Shown here one piece after another: positions 54,848 through 62,644 of a stretch of DNA of 64,000 nucleotides. The DNA is from Massilia sp. W12 (lineage in GTDB: Bacteria; Pseudomonadota; Gammaproteobacteria; Burkholderiales; Burkholderiaceae_D). Both the position numbers and the translations under genes were made by a program. Under the pieces are notes generated by a model. That model ran no database searches. It was not told the DNA's origin and was given only the letters and a program-made list of their open reading frames with translations. The stretch's first letter is position 1, and the number at the start of each line of letters is the position of its first letter. The stretch covers positions 620,001-684,000 of the forward strand of contig NZ_CP147776.1 in the NCBI RefSeq assembly GCF_037300705.1. The letters run 5' to 3'.

Positions 54848-55429
54848 ATGCCTTTGAATATCCCGATTTTACTGACCTGGATGCGGGTCGCCCTGATTCC
54901 CCTGGTGGTGGCGCAGCTGTATTTGCCGGCGCATTGGTTTTCCCAGTTGGAATATGATTTGTGCGCCACCACCCTGTTCATCCTGGCCGCCGTGACGGAT
55001 TGGTTTGACGGTTTTTTGGCGCGGCGCTGGAATCAAACCTCGTCCTTCGGCGCCTTTCTCGATCCGGTGGCGGATAAGCTGATGGTCTCCGGCGCCTTGC
55101 TGCTCTTGATTTATCTGCAGCGTTGCGACGCTTTGCTGGCGCTGGTCATCATTGGCCGCGAAATCACCATTTCCGCCTTGCGCGAATGGATGGCGCAGTT
55201 GGGCAAGTCCAAGTCAGTGGCGGTCAGCTCGCTGGGCAAGATCAAAACCGCAGCGCAAATGGTGGCGATTCCCATGCTGCTGTTCAATGGCCGCCTGTTT
55301 GGTGTGATTGACACCATGTTCTGGGGCACATTGCTGCTGTGGGTGGCGGCGGTTTTGACGGTCTGGTCGATGTTCTATTATCTGCGCCTGGCGTGGCCGC
55401 TGATCCGTGAGCATGATGGTCAGGCTTGA
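54848..55429 (+). CDS. pgsA: CDP-diacylglycerol-glycerol-3-phosphate 3-phosphatidyltransferase
   Basis: Inner-membrane enzyme of 193 residues making phosphatidylglycerol phosphate. The CDP-alcohol phosphotransferase motif D-x2-DG-x2-AR-x8-G-x3-D-x3-D is complete (D51, D54-G55, A58-R59, G68, D72, D76: DWFDGFLARR...GAFLDPVAD). Several membrane helices. The uvrC-pgsA order with tRNA genes downstream is typical of proteobacteria. Confidence 0.95.
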   Translation: MPLNIPILLTWMRVALIPLVVAQLYLPAHWFSQLEYDLCATTLFILAAVTDWFDGFLARRWNQTSSFGAFLDPVADKLMVSGALLLLIYLQRCDALLALVIIGREITISALREWMAQLGKSKSVAVSSLGKIKTAAQMVAIPMLLFNGRLFGVIDTMFWGTLLLWVAAVLTVWSMFYYLRLAWPLIREHDGQA

Positions 55430-55535
55430 TGTTGCAGAAAAAGCACGCCTTTCCGAATTTTTTTCGGGAATTTGTTGAAAATGAAGAATAAAGGCTGATT
55501 TTGACAAAAATTGATGACATCTAAGTGAAATTTCC

Positions 55536-55563
55536 TTGACGTCTCGATTTAAAGGTCTATAAT
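55536..55563 (+). promoter_or_regulatory. sigma-70 promoter of the tRNA cluster
   Basis: TTGACG at 55536-55541, a 16-bp spacer and TATAAT at 55558-55563, about 40 bp before the first tRNA. A near-consensus promoter suited to stable RNA genes. Confidence 0.85.
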
Positions 55564-55602
55564 GCACACCTGTTGTTCGACGCAACGCAGCAAAACAGCA
55601 AA

Positions 55603-55678
55603 GCGGGAGTAGCTCAGTTGGTAGAGCGCAACCTTGCCAAGGTTGAGGTCGAGAGTTCGAGACTCTTCTCCCGCTCCA
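55603..55678 (+). tRNA. tRNA-Gly (anticodon GCC), copy 1
   Basis: A 76-nt cloverleaf: acceptor GCGGGAG / CTCCCGC, D-arm AGCTCAGTTGGTAGAGC, anticodon loop TTGCCAA with GCC at 55636-55638, T-arm with GTTCGAG, encoded CCA. Identical to copies 2 and 3. Confidence 0.97.
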
Positions 55679-55742
55679 AATGCTGGATTTCTGTAAAAGT
55701 GTTGTACAATAGCGTTTTCGATGCAAACACATCGAATGCAAT

Positions 55743-55818
55743 GCGGGAGTAGCTCAGTTGGTAGAGCGCAACCTTGCCAAGGTTGAGGTCGAGAGTTCGA
55801 GACTCTTCTCCCGCTCCA
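55743..55818 (+). tRNA. tRNA-Gly (anticodon GCC), copy 2
   Basis: Same 76-nt sequence as copy 1 by eye, CCA encoded, followed 10 bp later by a terminator hairpin. A TACAAT hexamer upstream (near 55705) may give it extra transcription. Confidence 0.97.
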
Positions 55819-55827
55819 GAATTCCGG

Positions 55828-55852
55828 AGGGAAGCTGATGCTTCCCTTTTTT
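55828..55852 (+). terminator. intrinsic terminator or processing hairpin after tRNA-Gly copy 2
   Basis: AGGGAAGC, loop TGAT, GCTTCCCT and a T-run. Nearly the same stem recurs after the last tRNA of the cluster. Confidence 0.8.
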
Positions 55853-55872
55853 AATCAGGCAGAAATGCTTGC

Positions 55873-55946
55873 GGCGGGGTAGCAAAGTGGCTATGCAGCG
55901 GATTGCAAATCCGTCTACGTCGGTTCGATTCCGGCCCTCGCCTCCA
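55873..55946 (+). tRNA. tRNA-Cys (anticodon GCA)
   Basis: A 74-nt cloverleaf: acceptor GGCGGGG / CCTCGCC with one G-T pair, anticodon loop TTGCAAA, T-loop GGTTCGATTCC, encoded CCA. It lies between tRNA-Gly copies 2 and 3. Confidence 0.96.
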
Positions 55947-55978
55947 GTTATCTGCGTTGGCGTATGCCGGCGCACAAA

Positions 55979-56054
55979 GCGGGAGTAGCTCAGTTGGTAG
56001 AGCGCAACCTTGCCAAGGTTGAGGTCGAGAGTTCGAGACTCTTCTCCCGCTCCA
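55979..56054 (+). tRNA. tRNA-Gly (anticodon GCC), copy 3
   Basis: Third copy of the same 76-nt tRNA-Gly, 32 bp after tRNA-Cys, CCA encoded, followed at once by the cluster terminator. Confidence 0.97.
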
Positions 56055-56060
56055 AATTTA

Positions 56061-56086
56061 AAAGGGAAGCTTCGGCTTCCCTTTTT
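56061..56086 (+). terminator. intrinsic terminator of the tRNA cluster
   Basis: AAAGGGAAGC, loop TTCG, GCTTCCCTTTTT: a stable UUCG-type tetraloop stem with a T-run, 6 bp after the last tRNA. Confidence 0.9.
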
Positions 56087-56196
56087 CACATTCAGCTTTG
56101 CCATTTCACTGCAGCGCCAGGCTGTGCCGGCGTGCGCATAAAAACCCGTTGCCCCGGGACTGGTGTTGCAGTGCGCAAACACGTACAATGCCTGTT

Positions 56197-56409
56197 ATGA
56201 AAATCACCTTGTTTGAGCTTGAAGACGCGATTAACTTCTGGCGCGCGCAGCATCCCGCCTCAGGTGAGGAAAAAGCCTTATCCCCGGAAGTGAACGCCCT
56301 CGCCACACTGTATGCCTTGATGATCTACCATCACCAGCGCGAAGTCAGTGTGGAGGCCAAACTTCTTCCCATTTTGCAAATCTGGCGCGAGCAAGTCATC
56401 AAGCCGTAG
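56197..56409 (+). CDS. DUF3717 domain protein
   Basis: Small protein of 70 residues, KITLFELEDAINFWRAQHPA at the start and LSPEVNALATLYALMI in the middle. This pattern matches DUF3717, a small family of Burkholderiales with unknown function. ATG 56197 fits the family start; an in-frame ATG 9 bp upstream has no better ribosome-binding site. A TACAAT hexamer only 8 bp before the ATG raises the option of a leaderless or very short-leader mRNA. Confidence 0.8.
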   Translation: MKITLFELEDAINFWRAQHPASGEEKALSPEVNALATLYALMIYHHQREVSVEAKLLPILQIWREQVIKP

Positions 56410-56456
56410 CAGCAAGCGCGGACATTAGCCATATCAGTGAATCTGCAGGAGAAATC

Positions 56457-57356
56457 ATGAGTGAAGCACAAGCGGGCGCGGCTGCGCCAATGTTGTATCC
56501 CGAATTATTCCGCAGCATGGAGCAGGTGCGCTGGAATATGGAGCAGGATGTGCCGTGGGATCAATTCGATCCATCCCTGCTCAGTGAAGAGCAGGCGCAG
56601 ACCATCAAGATGAATGCGATCACCGAATGGGCCGCATTGCCTGCCACAGAAATGTTTTTGCGCGACAACCGGCATGACAGCGATTTTTCCGCTTTCATGT
56701 CGGTTTGGTTTTTTGAAGAGCAAAAACACTCCCTGGTGCTGATGGAATATCTGCGCCGCTTCCGTCCCGATCTGGTTCCGAGCGAAGCTGAATTGCACAA
56801 TGTGCGTTTTGAATTCGATCCGGCCCCGCCGCTGGAAACCCTGATGCTGCATTTCTGCGGCGAGATCCGCCTCAATCACTGGTACCGCTGCGCAGCCGAT
56901 TGGCATACAGAGCCGGTGATCAAACAAATCTACCGTCTCTTGAGCCAGGATGAGGCGCGGCATGGCGGCGCATATTTGCGCTATCTGAAAAAAGCCCTGA
57001 AAACCAGCGCTTCACGCGCAGTGGATGAGGCGCGCGCGGCGTTTGCCAAAATCGGCGTGCTGATGGCGTCCAGCCGGCGCACGCAAAAGCCGCTGCATCC
57101 GACCAATTTGCATGTGAATCAAAGCCTGTTTCCAAATGACACGGTGCAATCGCGTCTGCCGGATGTAAGCTGGCTGGAGCGCTGGCTGGACGAACAGATC
57201 AAATTTGACGATCAATGGGAAAAGCGCGTGGTGGAGCGGATTTTGTTCAATGTTTCGCAATTGTTTGAGCAAACCTTTGTCAGCGTGCAGGACTTGAACC
57301 GTTATCGCAAAGAATTGGCGCAGCGTCTGGATGGCGGCGCACAGGCGGCGGCATGA
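56457..57356 (+). CDS. diiron ferritin-like protein
   Basis: Protein of 299 residues forming a helical bundle with two ExxH pairs (E88-Q-K-H91 and E166-A-R-H169) and extra acidic residues in the other helices (E57 or E65, and E136). This is the diiron ligand set of ferritin-like and acyl-ACP-desaturase-like proteins. The substrate is unknown; oxidation of a lipid or small molecule is plausible. AGGAG precedes the ATG. The stop overlaps the rfaE2 start (ATGA), so they are co-translated. Confidence 0.85.
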   Translation: MSEAQAGAAAPMLYPELFRSMEQVRWNMEQDVPWDQFDPSLLSEEQAQTIKMNAITEWAALPATEMFLRDNRHDSDFSAFMSVWFFEEQKHSLVLMEYLRRFRPDLVPSEAELHNVRFEFDPAPPLETLMLHFCGEIRLNHWYRCAADWHTEPVIKQIYRLLSQDEARHGGAYLRYLKKALKTSASRAVDEARAAFAKIGVLMASSRRTQKPLHPTNLHVNQSLFPNDTVQSRLPDVSWLERWLDEQIKFDDQWEKRVVERILFNVSQLFEQTFVSVQDLNRYRKELAQRLDGGAQAAA

Positions 57357-57835
57357 GCGCACCGCAACTCGAACGCAAACTGGCCACGGCGCAAAATCTG
57401 ACCCAATTGTTGGCCGCCTTGCCGCGTCCGCTGGTGATGACGAATGGCGTGTTTGACCTTTTGCATCGTGGTCATGTGGCGTATTTGCAGGATGCGCGCG
57501 CACTCGGCGCCGCCTTGGTGGTGGCGGTCAACAGCGACGCCTCGGTGCGCCGCCTGGGCAAGGGGCCGGAACGCCCTTTGAACACGGTGGAGGATCGCAT
57601 GGCTTTGCTGGCGGCGCTGGAGGCGGTGGATCTGGTGTTGGCGTTTGACGAAGACACCGCCGAACAGGCGGTGCTGGCGGTGCGCCCGGATATCTATGTC
57701 AAAGGCGGCGATTATCAAGTCGAAAATATTCCTGAAGGGCGCGCCGTGCTCGCCTATGGCGGGCAGGTGCGCGCAGTGCCGTTTGCCTTCCAGCGTTCCA
57801 CCACGGCGCTGGTGCAAAAAATCCGCAAGCAATAA
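57353..57835 (+). CDS. rfaE2: D-glycero-beta-D-manno-heptose 1-phosphate adenylyltransferase (RfaE2)
   Basis: Nucleotidyltransferase of 160 residues adding ADP to heptose-1-phosphate for LPS inner-core synthesis. TNGVFDLLHRGH contains the H38-x2-H41 signature of cytidylyltransferase-like enzymes, and YVKGGDY and RSTTALVQKI match the C-terminal half of HldE. It is the separate RfaE2 form, without the kinase domain. ATGA overlap with the upstream ferritin-like gene. Confidence 0.93.
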   Translation: MSAPQLERKLATAQNLTQLLAALPRPLVMTNGVFDLLHRGHVAYLQDARALGAALVVAVNSDASVRRLGKGPERPLNTVEDRMALLAALEAVDLVLAFDEDTAEQAVLAVRPDIYVKGGDYQVENIPEGRAVLAYGGQVRAVPFAFQRSTTALVQKIRKQ

Positions 57836-57839
57836 GGCA

Positions 57840-60800
57840 TTAATTCAATAATTGGCGCGCATGATCAAAATCATAGCGCGCCATCGCTGCCGCAATCATA
57901 TCCAGGGTGCTGACGGCTAAGCCCAGTTTGTGCTTGTGCTGATTGAAATAGTCCGGCGCATCGCCGCTGGCTTCTTCCAGCAAGTGTTGTAAATGCAGTT
58001 TGACGCCAGGATCCGGCTGCGCCGGCGCCCCTGGCAATTGTTCCAGCAAGCGGCTTAAATCCTGTACTCCCTGTTGTAATTGCTGCAGTGATTGACGCAA
58101 GGCGCGCGCATCCACATCGCGCAATTCAGCGCCTGCGCTGCATAAAGCTTCCAGTGCGCGGGCGGCTTGTGCAATCTTGACGGCGCCCAGATTCGCCGCC
58201 GCGCCATGCGCTTTGTGCGCGCGGATGCCGGCTGTCAGCCAATCTTGATTCACAATCGCCTCGCGCATGAACTGTGCGCAATCGCTTTCCTGTTGCGCCA
58301 GATTGCGCAACAGTTTCAGATACAGCACAGGATTGCCGGCGCTGCGCTGCAAGCCGCCATCCACATCCAGCAAAGCGCTGCTGCGCAAGCCTTGGATTTC
58401 CTCGATTTCTCTGGATGCGACGGGGGCGCTCAATTCATCATGCGCCGCACGCGCCGGCACCCCCGGCAGCCAGGTTGCCAGCATTTGATACAGCTGCTCC
58501 GGATTGACCGGCTTGGTCAGATAGTCTTGCATTCCTTCCGCGATGCAGCGTTCGCGCACATCCTGCAATGCATGCGCAGTCATGGCGATGATGGGCAGCT
58601 CGGCAAAGCGCGCGTCCTGGCGTATCGCCAGGGTGGCGGCATGACCATCCATCACCGGCATTTCCAGATCCATCAACACCAGATCATAGGAATGCGGGCC
58701 GTTATGCACCAATTTTTCCACCGCTTCCCGGCCGGTGTTGGCCAAGTCCACATCAATTCCCACCACATCCAGCAATTCGACTGCGATTTGTTGATTGATT
58801 TCATTGTCTTCCGCCAGCAGCACGCTGATGCCCTGATACTGTTTGGCAGGTGTTTTGCGGCTGACCGGCGTCGGGCAGGTCGGCGCCAGCAGGGCGAACA
58901 GGCAGCGCAGCAAGGCCGCCATATTCAAGGGTTTGGTGAGAAAAGCGCGGACCCCGGCTTGATTGGCCGCTTCACGGATATCTTCCCGCTCAAACGCCGT
59001 CACCAGCACCAGGGCGGGCTTGTGGTGCAGTGAGCTGTGCAACAGGTGGCGCGCCAACTCAATTCCATCCATTTCCGGCATCTTCCAATCGGTCAACACC
59101 AGATCATAAGGGAGTTGCGCATGTTCCTGCAGGGCAATTTTTTCCAGTGCTTCGGCGCCGTTGGCGGCGCTATCCGCTTGCAGATGCAGGGCGGCCAGCA
59201 TTTGCTGCAAAATGGTGCGCGCTGGCCGGCTGTCATCCACCACCAGCACGCGCATGGCGCGCAGCGATTCCAGCAATTCCGGCGCATCTTCGATTTCCTG
59301 GCTGGATAAATGTCCGGATTCAACCACAAAGGGCAGGGTGAAATGAAAAGTGGAGCCTTTGCCGGCCTCGGTTTCAACGTTGATTTTGCCGCCCAGCAGC
59401 TGCACCAGATGCTGTGAAATTGACAGGCCCAGGCCGGTGCCGCCATAGCGCCGGGTGGTAGAGCCGTCGGCCTGGGAAAATGGCTGAAACAGTTTCGCGG
59501 TTTGTTCCGGCGTCATGCCGATGCCGGTGTCGCGCACCGCAAAATGCACCAGCGCGCGCCCGTCTTCCAGCCACTGTTCAACCAGACAGGACAGTTCGAT
59601 TTCCCCCTGCTCAGTGAACTTGATCGCATTATTCACCAAATTGATCAATACCTGACCCAAACGCAAGGGATCGCCCTGCAGATGGCGCGGCACATCATGG
59701 CCCACCGCAAACAGATATTCAATGCCTTTGTCGGCTGCTTTCTGGCTGGTGACATTCGCCACATTCGCCAGCACATCATCAAACGAAAATGAAGCTTGTT
59801 CGACCTCCAGCTTGCCGGCTTCGATTTTGGAAAAGTCCAGAATGTCATTGATGATTCCCAGCAGGGACAGGCCGGCGCGATGTATCTTGCTGACATAATC
59901 ATGCTGGCGCTGATTCAACTCTGTGCGCAAGGCCAGATGCGCCATGCCGATGATGGCGTTCATCGGCGTGCGGATTTCATGGCTCATATTCGCCAGGAAA
60001 TCAGACTTCATACGGGTCGCTTCTTCCGCCTTGAGTTTGGCGTGGCGCAAAATTTCCTCGTTGTGCTGCAAATGGCGGTTGGCTTCGACCAATTGATTGG
60101 CTTGCGCGCGCACCTGGCTTTCCGCCAGCGACAGCTCATGCAATGTGTGTTCCAGACGGCGGTAAGTATTCGCGTTTTCCAGCGCAATCGCACCATAGGA
60201 ACACAGGGTGCGGAACACCATTTGCTCACGCTCCCCATAAGCATGGCGTTGCAGGGATTGCACCGTCATCACCCCCAGCACGCGGTCTTCAATCAAAAGC
60301 GGCGCATACAGGCAGCTCTGGGTATCCAGCGTGCCGGGGATGGCGTTGTTTTGGGCCACGCCGCCTTCTTGCAAAATCAGGCGGCGTTCGCGCACGCAGC
60401 GTGCAGACTGGGATGCGCTATCTTCCAGCGACACCGTGATGGGCGGCAACTCGCGCCCGTTTTCCATACTCAATACGCTGCTCAGGACTTGCTTGTCTTC
60501 ATCCAGTAAGAAGATGATGAAGGATTCCGCATCCAGCAAGCCATTCACATTGCGCCACAGCGCGCTGCAGACTTCATTCAAATTCAGGTGTGCGGTGATT
60601 TCCTGGCCGATGCGGCCCAATTTTTGCAGGGTATCGCTGGTTTGCTGCAAGACTTCGGCGCGGCGCGCTTCCGAAATCGCCAATTGCCGGTGATAAGCGC
60701 TCTCGGCCTGGCTGCGTTCGGTTTGATGTTTGATGCGCAGCGCCAGGGCGCGATTGGTGGCTTGCTCACTATGGCTTTTGGCGCGCGCCTGAGCAGCGCG

Positions 60801-62159
60801 CCGGGTGTAGGTGAAGGCTTGATTGTAATCATTCACAGCGGCCCAGGCGTCCGCCACTTCGTCCAATAATTCTGCGCTCGGGCTGTTGCCTTCGGCTTGC
60901 GCCAATTGCAGCGCCTGCATCAAATAATGCAAGCTCAAACTCGGTTCGGTGCTTGTGATCTCGGCGGGCAGTTGATAGGCGGCGTGTATCCGCGCCAGCA
61001 CTTGCAAAGCTTCAATCTGGCGGTAAGTCTGGCCATTGTATTGCGCCAGATGCAAAGCGCCTTTGATCCAGCTCAGCGCTTCCTCCGGTTTGCCCAGATT
61101 CAGCAGGGTGTCGGCCATGCCGCGCCTGGCCCCGGTTTGAAAGTCGTTTTCGCCGAGTTGCTCGGCGCGCTCCAAAACCTGGGCGAAATAATTGCGCGCC
61201 TGCTCATATTGACCACGGTCGCGCGCCAATTCCGCCATATACCACAGGGTGATGGCATAGGAGCGTGAGTGTTGCAGCGGCTGCAATACCTGACGCGCTT
61301 CCTCCAGTAATTCCTGGGCGCTATCGGTGCGTCCCAGAATCCGCATGGTTTCGGCGGTTTGCAGCAGGCTGTTGCCGAGACTGCCGGGCCAGCCGGTGGG
61401 GCGCGCCAGATCCAGTCCGGTTTGCATCCATTCGAGTGCGGTTTGATAGTCATTCAGATGGGCGAAGCTGACGGCGATATTGTTGGCGCAGACAATTGCC
61501 CGGCGGATTTGTCCGGTTTGGCGCGCCAGTTCAAAGGCCCGCATCATTAAGGGGGCGGCGGCTTCGGAGTTGCCGCTTAACTCGGCATGCGAGGCGTGCA
61601 GATTGCACACCAATGGCGCCAGGGCCGGCGGGTAATCGGTTTTCTCCAGCGGAAAACGGCGTCCGGCGCGCACCATTGCGCCTTTGGCGTCGCGCAACAT
61701 ATTCGCCAGCGCTTGCGTGGCTTCGCAATAGTCGGCGCGCAAGCTGTCGCCGCCAAGCTGGGCCAATAAGGCGGCCCCGGCCAGCGTCTGCTCCATCGCC
61801 GTCACTTCGCCGCGCGCCTGCTCAATACTGGCGATGATCAAACAGGCGTCGGCCTGGCCGATGGGGTCGTGCAGCTCGCGAAAACTTTGCAAAGCCTGGT
61901 CGGCGAAGATTTGCGCGCGTTCGAGTTCGGCGAACAGATAGCAGGCTTCAGCGCGGATTAAGCAGATCCGCGCCAGCAGGGCCGAATCACTGTTATTCGC
62001 CATGCTTTGCTGGGCCTGCTCAGCCAAGGCCAGCGCCAGCTTGGTGTCGCGTTGACGCAAATGCCAAGCCAGAGTTAACAGCAAGAACGGGCGCACATGC
62101 GAGTGCGCCAGCTGGGCTTGCAGTGCCTGCACCTGTTCATCTGTGGCAAACAGCTCCAT
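57840..62159 (-). CDS. hybrid sensor histidine kinase: TPR-GAF-HisKA-HATPase-REC-REC-Hpt
   Basis: Cytoplasmic protein of 1439 residues. TPR-like repeats fill 1-~500, a GAF domain spans about 540-690 and a short coiled coil follows. HisKA has [13 protein letters not shown] (phospho-His near 725), HATPase has [11 protein letters not shown] (about 909), REC1 has [10 protein letters not shown] (about 1025), REC2 has [10 protein letters not shown] (about 1164), and the Hpt domain has [14 protein letters not shown] (about 1316). All phosphorelay residues look intact, so it can run a complete internal His-Asp-His relay; no dedicated response regulator is adjacent. ATG 62159 has AAGGAG upstream; two upstream in-frame starts lack that support. 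The TPR part is shared with the protein at 10235-11683. Confidence 0.93.
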   Translation of the reverse strand: MELFATDEQVQALQAQLAHSHVRPFLLLTLAWHLRQRDTKLALALAEQAQQSMANNSDSALLARICLIRAEACYLFAELERAQIFADQALQSFRELHDPIGQADACLIIASIEQARGEVTAMEQTLAGAALLAQLGGDSLRADYCEATQALANMLRDAKGAMVRAGRRFPLEKTDYPPALAPLVCNLHASHAELSGNSEAAAPLMMRAFELARQTGQIRRAIVCANNIAVSFAHLNDYQTALEWMQTGLDLARPTGWPGSLGNSLLQTAETMRILGRTDSAQELLEEARQVLQPLQHSRSYAITLWYMAELARDRGQYEQARNYFAQVLERAEQLGENDFQTGARRGMADTLLNLGKPEEALSWIKGALHLAQYNGQTYRQIEALQVLARIHAAYQLPAEITSTEPSLSLHYLMQALQLAQAEGNSPSAELLDEVADAWAAVNDYNQAFTYTRRAAQARAKSHSEQATNRALALRIKHQTERSQAESAYHRQLAISEARRAEVLQQTSDTLQKLGRIGQEITAHLNLNEVCSALWRNVNGLLDAESFIIFLLDEDKQVLSSVLSMENGRELPPITVSLEDSASQSARCVRERRLILQEGGVAQNNAIPGTLDTQSCLYAPLLIEDRVLGVMTVQSLQRHAYGEREQMVFRTLCSYGAIALENANTYRRLEHTLHELSLAESQVRAQANQLVEANRHLQHNEEILRHAKLKAEEATRMKSDFLANMSHEIRTPMNAIIGMAHLALRTELNQRQHDYVSKIHRAGLSLLGIINDILDFSKIEAGKLEVEQASFSFDDVLANVANVTSQKAADKGIEYLFAVGHDVPRHLQGDPLRLGQVLINLVNNAIKFTEQGEIELSCLVEQWLEDGRALVHFAVRDTGIGMTPEQTAKLFQPFSQADGSTTRRYGGTGLGLSISQHLVQLLGGKINVETEAGKGSTFHFTLPFVVESGHLSSQEIEDAPELLESLRAMRVLVVDDSRPARTILQQMLAALHLQADSAANGAEALEKIALQEHAQLPYDLVLTDWKMPEMDGIELARHLLHSSLHHKPALVLVTAFEREDIREAANQAGVRAFLTKPLNMAALLRCLFALLAPTCPTPVSRKTPAKQYQGISVLLAEDNEINQQIAVELLDVVGIDVDLANTGREAVEKLVHNGPHSYDLVLMDLEMPVMDGHAATLAIRQDARFAELPIIAMTAHALQDVRERCIAEGMQDYLTKPVNPEQLYQMLATWLPGVPARAAHDELSAPVASREIEEIQGLRSSALLDVDGGLQRSAGNPVLYLKLLRNLAQQESDCAQFMREAIVNQDWLTAGIRAHKAHGAAANLGAVKIAQAARALEALCSAGAELRDVDARALRQSLQQLQQGVQDLSRLLEQLPGAPAQPDPGVKLHLQHLLEEASGDAPDYFNQHKHKLGLAVSTLDMIAAAMARYDFDHARQLLN

Positions 62160-62193
62160 CCGGACTCCTTGCGCCAGCAACGATACAGACATC

Positions 62194-62590
62194 CTACCGC
62201 ACTTTGCCGCCCTTGCGCAGCTTAAGGCGGCAGGTGTTGGGATTCGCGCAGACCTCACGCGGCGTTGCGCCGGCGCGAGCCGATCCAGAAAGATATGAGT
62301 GATCGAAGCGGAAATCGGCATGCGGCATGCCGCTTAATGCCGCCCTGTTTTCTGCGCTGCCAGACAAATCGGAGAAGAGTCGGGCCGGGCTGGCGCGCCT
62401 GCTGCCGGGCAAATCAAGCCAATATTGCAAACCGCCAGCATCCGGCGCACGGTGCAGCACGTTTTGATAAAGCGCGTCGCCAGTTCCAGATTGCCGGGGG
62501 GGGGGCATGCAGGGCGCTGAATGCCGCCGATTGCACAAAAGCTTGCGTCAGCAATTCTGTTGCCGCGCCGGAGTTCACAGCGGGAAAGTT
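62194..62590 (-). pseudogene. broken DUF4214 gene remnant with a ten-G run
   Basis: On the minus strand, a first frame reads TELLTQAFVQSAAFSALHA and is then interrupted at a run of ten G/C bases (62496-62505). A second frame continues DALYQNVLHRAPDAGGLQYW and [20 protein letters not shown], which is the end of a DUF4214 domain. The same order occurs in the intact neighbour at 62645-64000 (QVAEGFIRSAEFYRLY, then KLYHNVLQREGEAEGIQFW, then SESTENKAALVGIMDLGFEI). The fragment lacks any start and the upstream part, so it is probably the dead 3' end of a duplicated gene. Confidence 0.75.
62496..62505. repeat. ten-base poly-G tract
   Basis: Ten consecutive G on the plus strand, exactly where the DUF4214 remnant changes frame. 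Such a tract can slip, or may hide a sequencing length error. Confidence 0.9.
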
Positions 62591-62601
62591 GAGACGGCCA
62601 A

Positions 62602-62629
62602 AAAAGAGCCGGCGTGAGCCGGCTCTTTT
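62602..62629 (-). terminator. intrinsic terminator of the RTX/DUF4214 gene
   Basis: AAAAGAGCCGGC, short loop, GCCGGCTCTTTT: a perfect 12-bp stem with A/T ends, 15 bp after the stop of the minus-strand gene. Confidence 0.9.
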
Positions 62630-62644
62630 GTGCGAAGAAATGGA

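Noticed and set aside
55603-56054. Repeated ~76-bp units as a CRISPR array
   Set aside because: Each unit folds into a tRNA cloverleaf with CCA end; units are too long, spacing is irregular and no cas genes are present.
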